A DNA stretch of 7,848 nucleotides from Acidobacteriota bacterium (GTDB taxonomy: Bacteria > Acidobacteriota > UBA6911 > RPQK01): NCBI GenBank assembly GCA_003819755.1, contig RPQK01000340.1, forward strand, positions 1-7,848, given 5' to 3'. Within the stretch, counting starts at the first letter, position 1. Every line of letters begins with the position of its first letter. The position numbers and the translations under genes were made by a program. Positions 6,971 through 7,848 of this stretch are shown one piece after another. The notes beneath the pieces were generated by a model, which worked only from the letters and a program-made list of their open reading frames with translations, had not been told where the DNA came from and did no database searches.

Positions 6971-6987
6971 GTTCTGCTTAGCAGAAC
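6971..6987. promoter_or_regulatory. Palindromic candidate operator proximal to the aldo/keto reductase start
   Basis: GTTCTGCTTAGCAGAAC is a perfect 17-base palindrome (8-base arms, one central base). It ends 2 bases before the AGGAGG of the aldo/keto reductase gene. Its core half-site TTCTGCT recurs in the second palindrome at 6999-7011. A dimeric repressor or IclR-type regulator could bind here; an RNA hairpin close to the ribosome site is an alternative. Confidence 0.6.
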
Positions 6988-6998
6988 TCGTTGCTATA

Positions 6999-7011
6999 AG
7001 CAGAATCTGCT
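6999..7011. promoter_or_regulatory. Second palindromic candidate operator, over the likely -10 region
   Basis: AGCAGAATCTGCT is a perfect 13-base palindrome with one central base. Its centre is 26 bases from that of the other palindrome. Between them, TGCT-ATA-AGCA (6992-7002) forms a third, partial dyad sharing a half-site. It overlaps the predicted -10 box, which suits repression. Confidence 0.5.
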
Positions 7012-7031
7012 CAGTGCATCCCGGTTGTCAA
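7002..7031 (-). promoter_or_regulatory. Candidate promoter for the aldo/keto reductase gene
   Basis: On the minus strand a consensus TTGACA (7031-7026) lies 10 bases after the LamG-like stop. With an 18-base spacer the -10 box would be GATTCT (7007-7002), which matches three of six positions including the important A2 and T6. Transcription would start near 6995, between the palindromes. The -35 is perfect but the -10 is weak, consistent with an activated or tightly controlled promoter. Confidence 0.4.
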
Positions 7032-7040
7032 GAGTTTTTT

Positions 7041-7718
7041 TCAGGGCATCGGAAGAAAGTCGGTCGGGTCAAGGATGGCAGGGGTAACTCGAACGGTGCG
7101 GATCGCGCCTTTGAACCAGAAAACCCGGTTCAACCGGCAGCCGATCGACGTTTGGCCTCCCTCTAGCGGCGGGAAATAGACCGGGCCCTTTGTTTCCAAT
7201 TGCCGGTTCACGTAGTGACGCATCCGGACCCCGTCGTAGACGAGAGCCGCGTGATACCAGGCACCCAGGCGGTGTAGCGCCTGTTTGGCTTGGAGGGTCC
7301 TCTCGGAGGTGTCCGATTTCAAAAATGTGTCAAGGAACCACTCATTCTCCCCGGTCAGCCGAGTCTCGATAAGCGCTCGCCTGGTCTCGGTCGCCTGCAT
7401 GTGTAGGAAACGTTGTTCCTTCTCACCTCCCGGATCCGGTCGGAAGATCACTTCGACCGTAAAGCGGTCGAGACCGGCAAGCGGATTCGAATCGACAATC
7501 AGGGCGTCGTCCTTGCCGTCGAACAGGATCGCCTTGCCGCCCGGCGTCGATATGACCTCCGGTTGACCCAGAACGGTCACCGGGTGCCCGCCGACCTGGG
7601 TCAAGTTGTCCAACTCCCAGAGCGCAGGTTTGGAGTCGCCCGACGAATCACTGCGGAAAGAGAGGAGCCCGAGGAGAAGGAAGAACCCCAGCCAGGAGCC
7701 GATCACATAGTCACTCAT
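7041..7718 (-). CDS. LamG/concanavalin A-like domain protein with N-terminal hydrophobic segment
   Basis: This 225-residue protein has a hydrophobic segment at 4-21 (VIGSWLGFFLLLGLLSF), likely a membrane anchor or atypical signal, since no basic residue precedes it and Asp3 is acidic. From about residue 33 the pattern matches a LamG_3-type beta-sandwich: GKAILFDGKDDALIV at 61-75, LDRFTVEVIFRPD at 83-95, AWYHAALVYDGVRMRHYVN at 153-171, TSIGCRLNRVFWFKGAIRTVRV at 190-211 with family-typical IG and F-GAI-VRV elements. Such domains bind carbohydrates or proteins at the cell surface; no catalytic site is seen. ATG 7718 is preferred over in-frame ATG 7787 because AGGAGGG lies 4 bases before it; the longer version would add 23 residues upstream of the hydrophobic segment. 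The stop at 7041 lies 82 bases from the aldo/keto reductase start. It may share a transcript with that gene. The exact role is unknown. Confidence 0.82.
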   Translation of the reverse strand: MSDYVIGSWLGFFLLLGLLSFRSDSSGDSKPALWELDNLTQVGGHPVTVLGQPEVISTPGGKAILFDGKDDALIVDSNPLAGLDRFTVEVIFRPDPGGEKEQRFLHMQATETRRALIETRLTGENEWFLDTFLKSDTSERTLQAKQALHRLGAWYHAALVYDGVRMRHYVNRQLETKGPVYFPPLEGGQTSIGCRLNRVFWFKGAIRTVRVTPAILDPTDFLPMP

Positions 7719-7848
7719 TTTTCCCTCCTTGTGTGCGCATCTATCCGTCACGTCTAGTGTCGTGTTGGGACAATACGCTGCCTCCACGTTCTTAGGTCCG
7801 TAGGACTGCCACGTTTATAGAAACCGGTCATCAGAGGCGACAGCAGGT
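7719..7848. other. Upstream region of the LamG-like gene; no gene seen
   Basis: These 130 bases at the right edge carry the ribosome site of the LamG-like gene but no convincing gene, promoter or terminator. Two ACGTGG copies occur on the minus strand near 7785-7815, without a clear meaning. Confidence 0.4.
7723..7730 (-). promoter_or_regulatory. Ribosome binding site fixing the LamG-like protein start
   Basis: AAGGAGGG on the minus strand with a 4-base AAAA spacer before ATG 7718, a much better match than anything before the ATG at 7787. Confidence 0.8.

Noticed and set aside
7032..7040. T-run on the plus strand (AGAGTTTTTTT) as a plus-strand terminator
   Set aside because: No GC-rich stem precedes it on the plus strand and no plus-strand gene ends there.
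5741..7087. 448-codon open frame on the plus strand
   Set aside because: It runs antisense through the well-supported aldo/keto reductase gene and the repeat, its product is Arg/His/Pro-rich with no recognisable domain, and it reflects GC-rich codon shadowing.

Overview
The window looks like chromosomal DNA from a GC-rich, Gram-negative heterotroph, most likely an Acidobacteriota member (Solibacter/Bryobacter-like). This is inferred from family content: a TonB-dependent receptor of about 1,070 residues with an N-terminal carboxypeptidase-regulatory-like domain (Oar-like), a Gfo/Idh/MocA oxidoreductase with a GLDTSH motif, a Tat-exported aldo/keto reductase and a LamG-like protein. No rRNA, tRNA, CRISPR array, transposase or integrase is visible.

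All six genes are on the minus strand, so the window is transcribed right to left. In that order: (1) a small LamG/concanavalin A-like protein with an N-terminal hydrophobic segment (7718 to 7041); (2) an 82-base gap with a TTGACA box and an array of TTCTGCT/AGCAGAA half-sites, a candidate promoter and operator; (3) an aldo/keto reductase with a twin-arginine signal and a GTG start (6958 to 5984); (4) a 228-base gap holding a 101-base nested repeat with perfect 30-base inverted ends; (5) an IclR-family regulator (5755 to 4967); (6) the TonB-dependent receptor (4859 to 1635); (7) a glucosamine-6-phosphate deaminase-like enzyme (1557 to 814); (8) a secreted-looking Gfo/Idh/MocA protein that runs off the left edge (755 to 1). 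The gaps between receptor, deaminase and Gfo/Idh genes are 77 and 58 bases, and each contains a strong potential RNA hairpin but no clear terminator.

The simplest reading is a regulated carbohydrate or amino-sugar module. The receptor would bring a ligand across the outer membrane, the deaminase would process an (amino)sugar phosphate in the cytoplasm, and exported oxidoreductases would act on sugars or derivatives outside the inner membrane. IclR would sense a metabolite. The actual substrate cannot be read from the sequence. I see no wholly new system. The most unusual items are the nested repeat, the operator-like array before the aldo/keto reductase, and the intercistronic hairpins. The long plus-strand reading frames are shadows of minus-strand genes.
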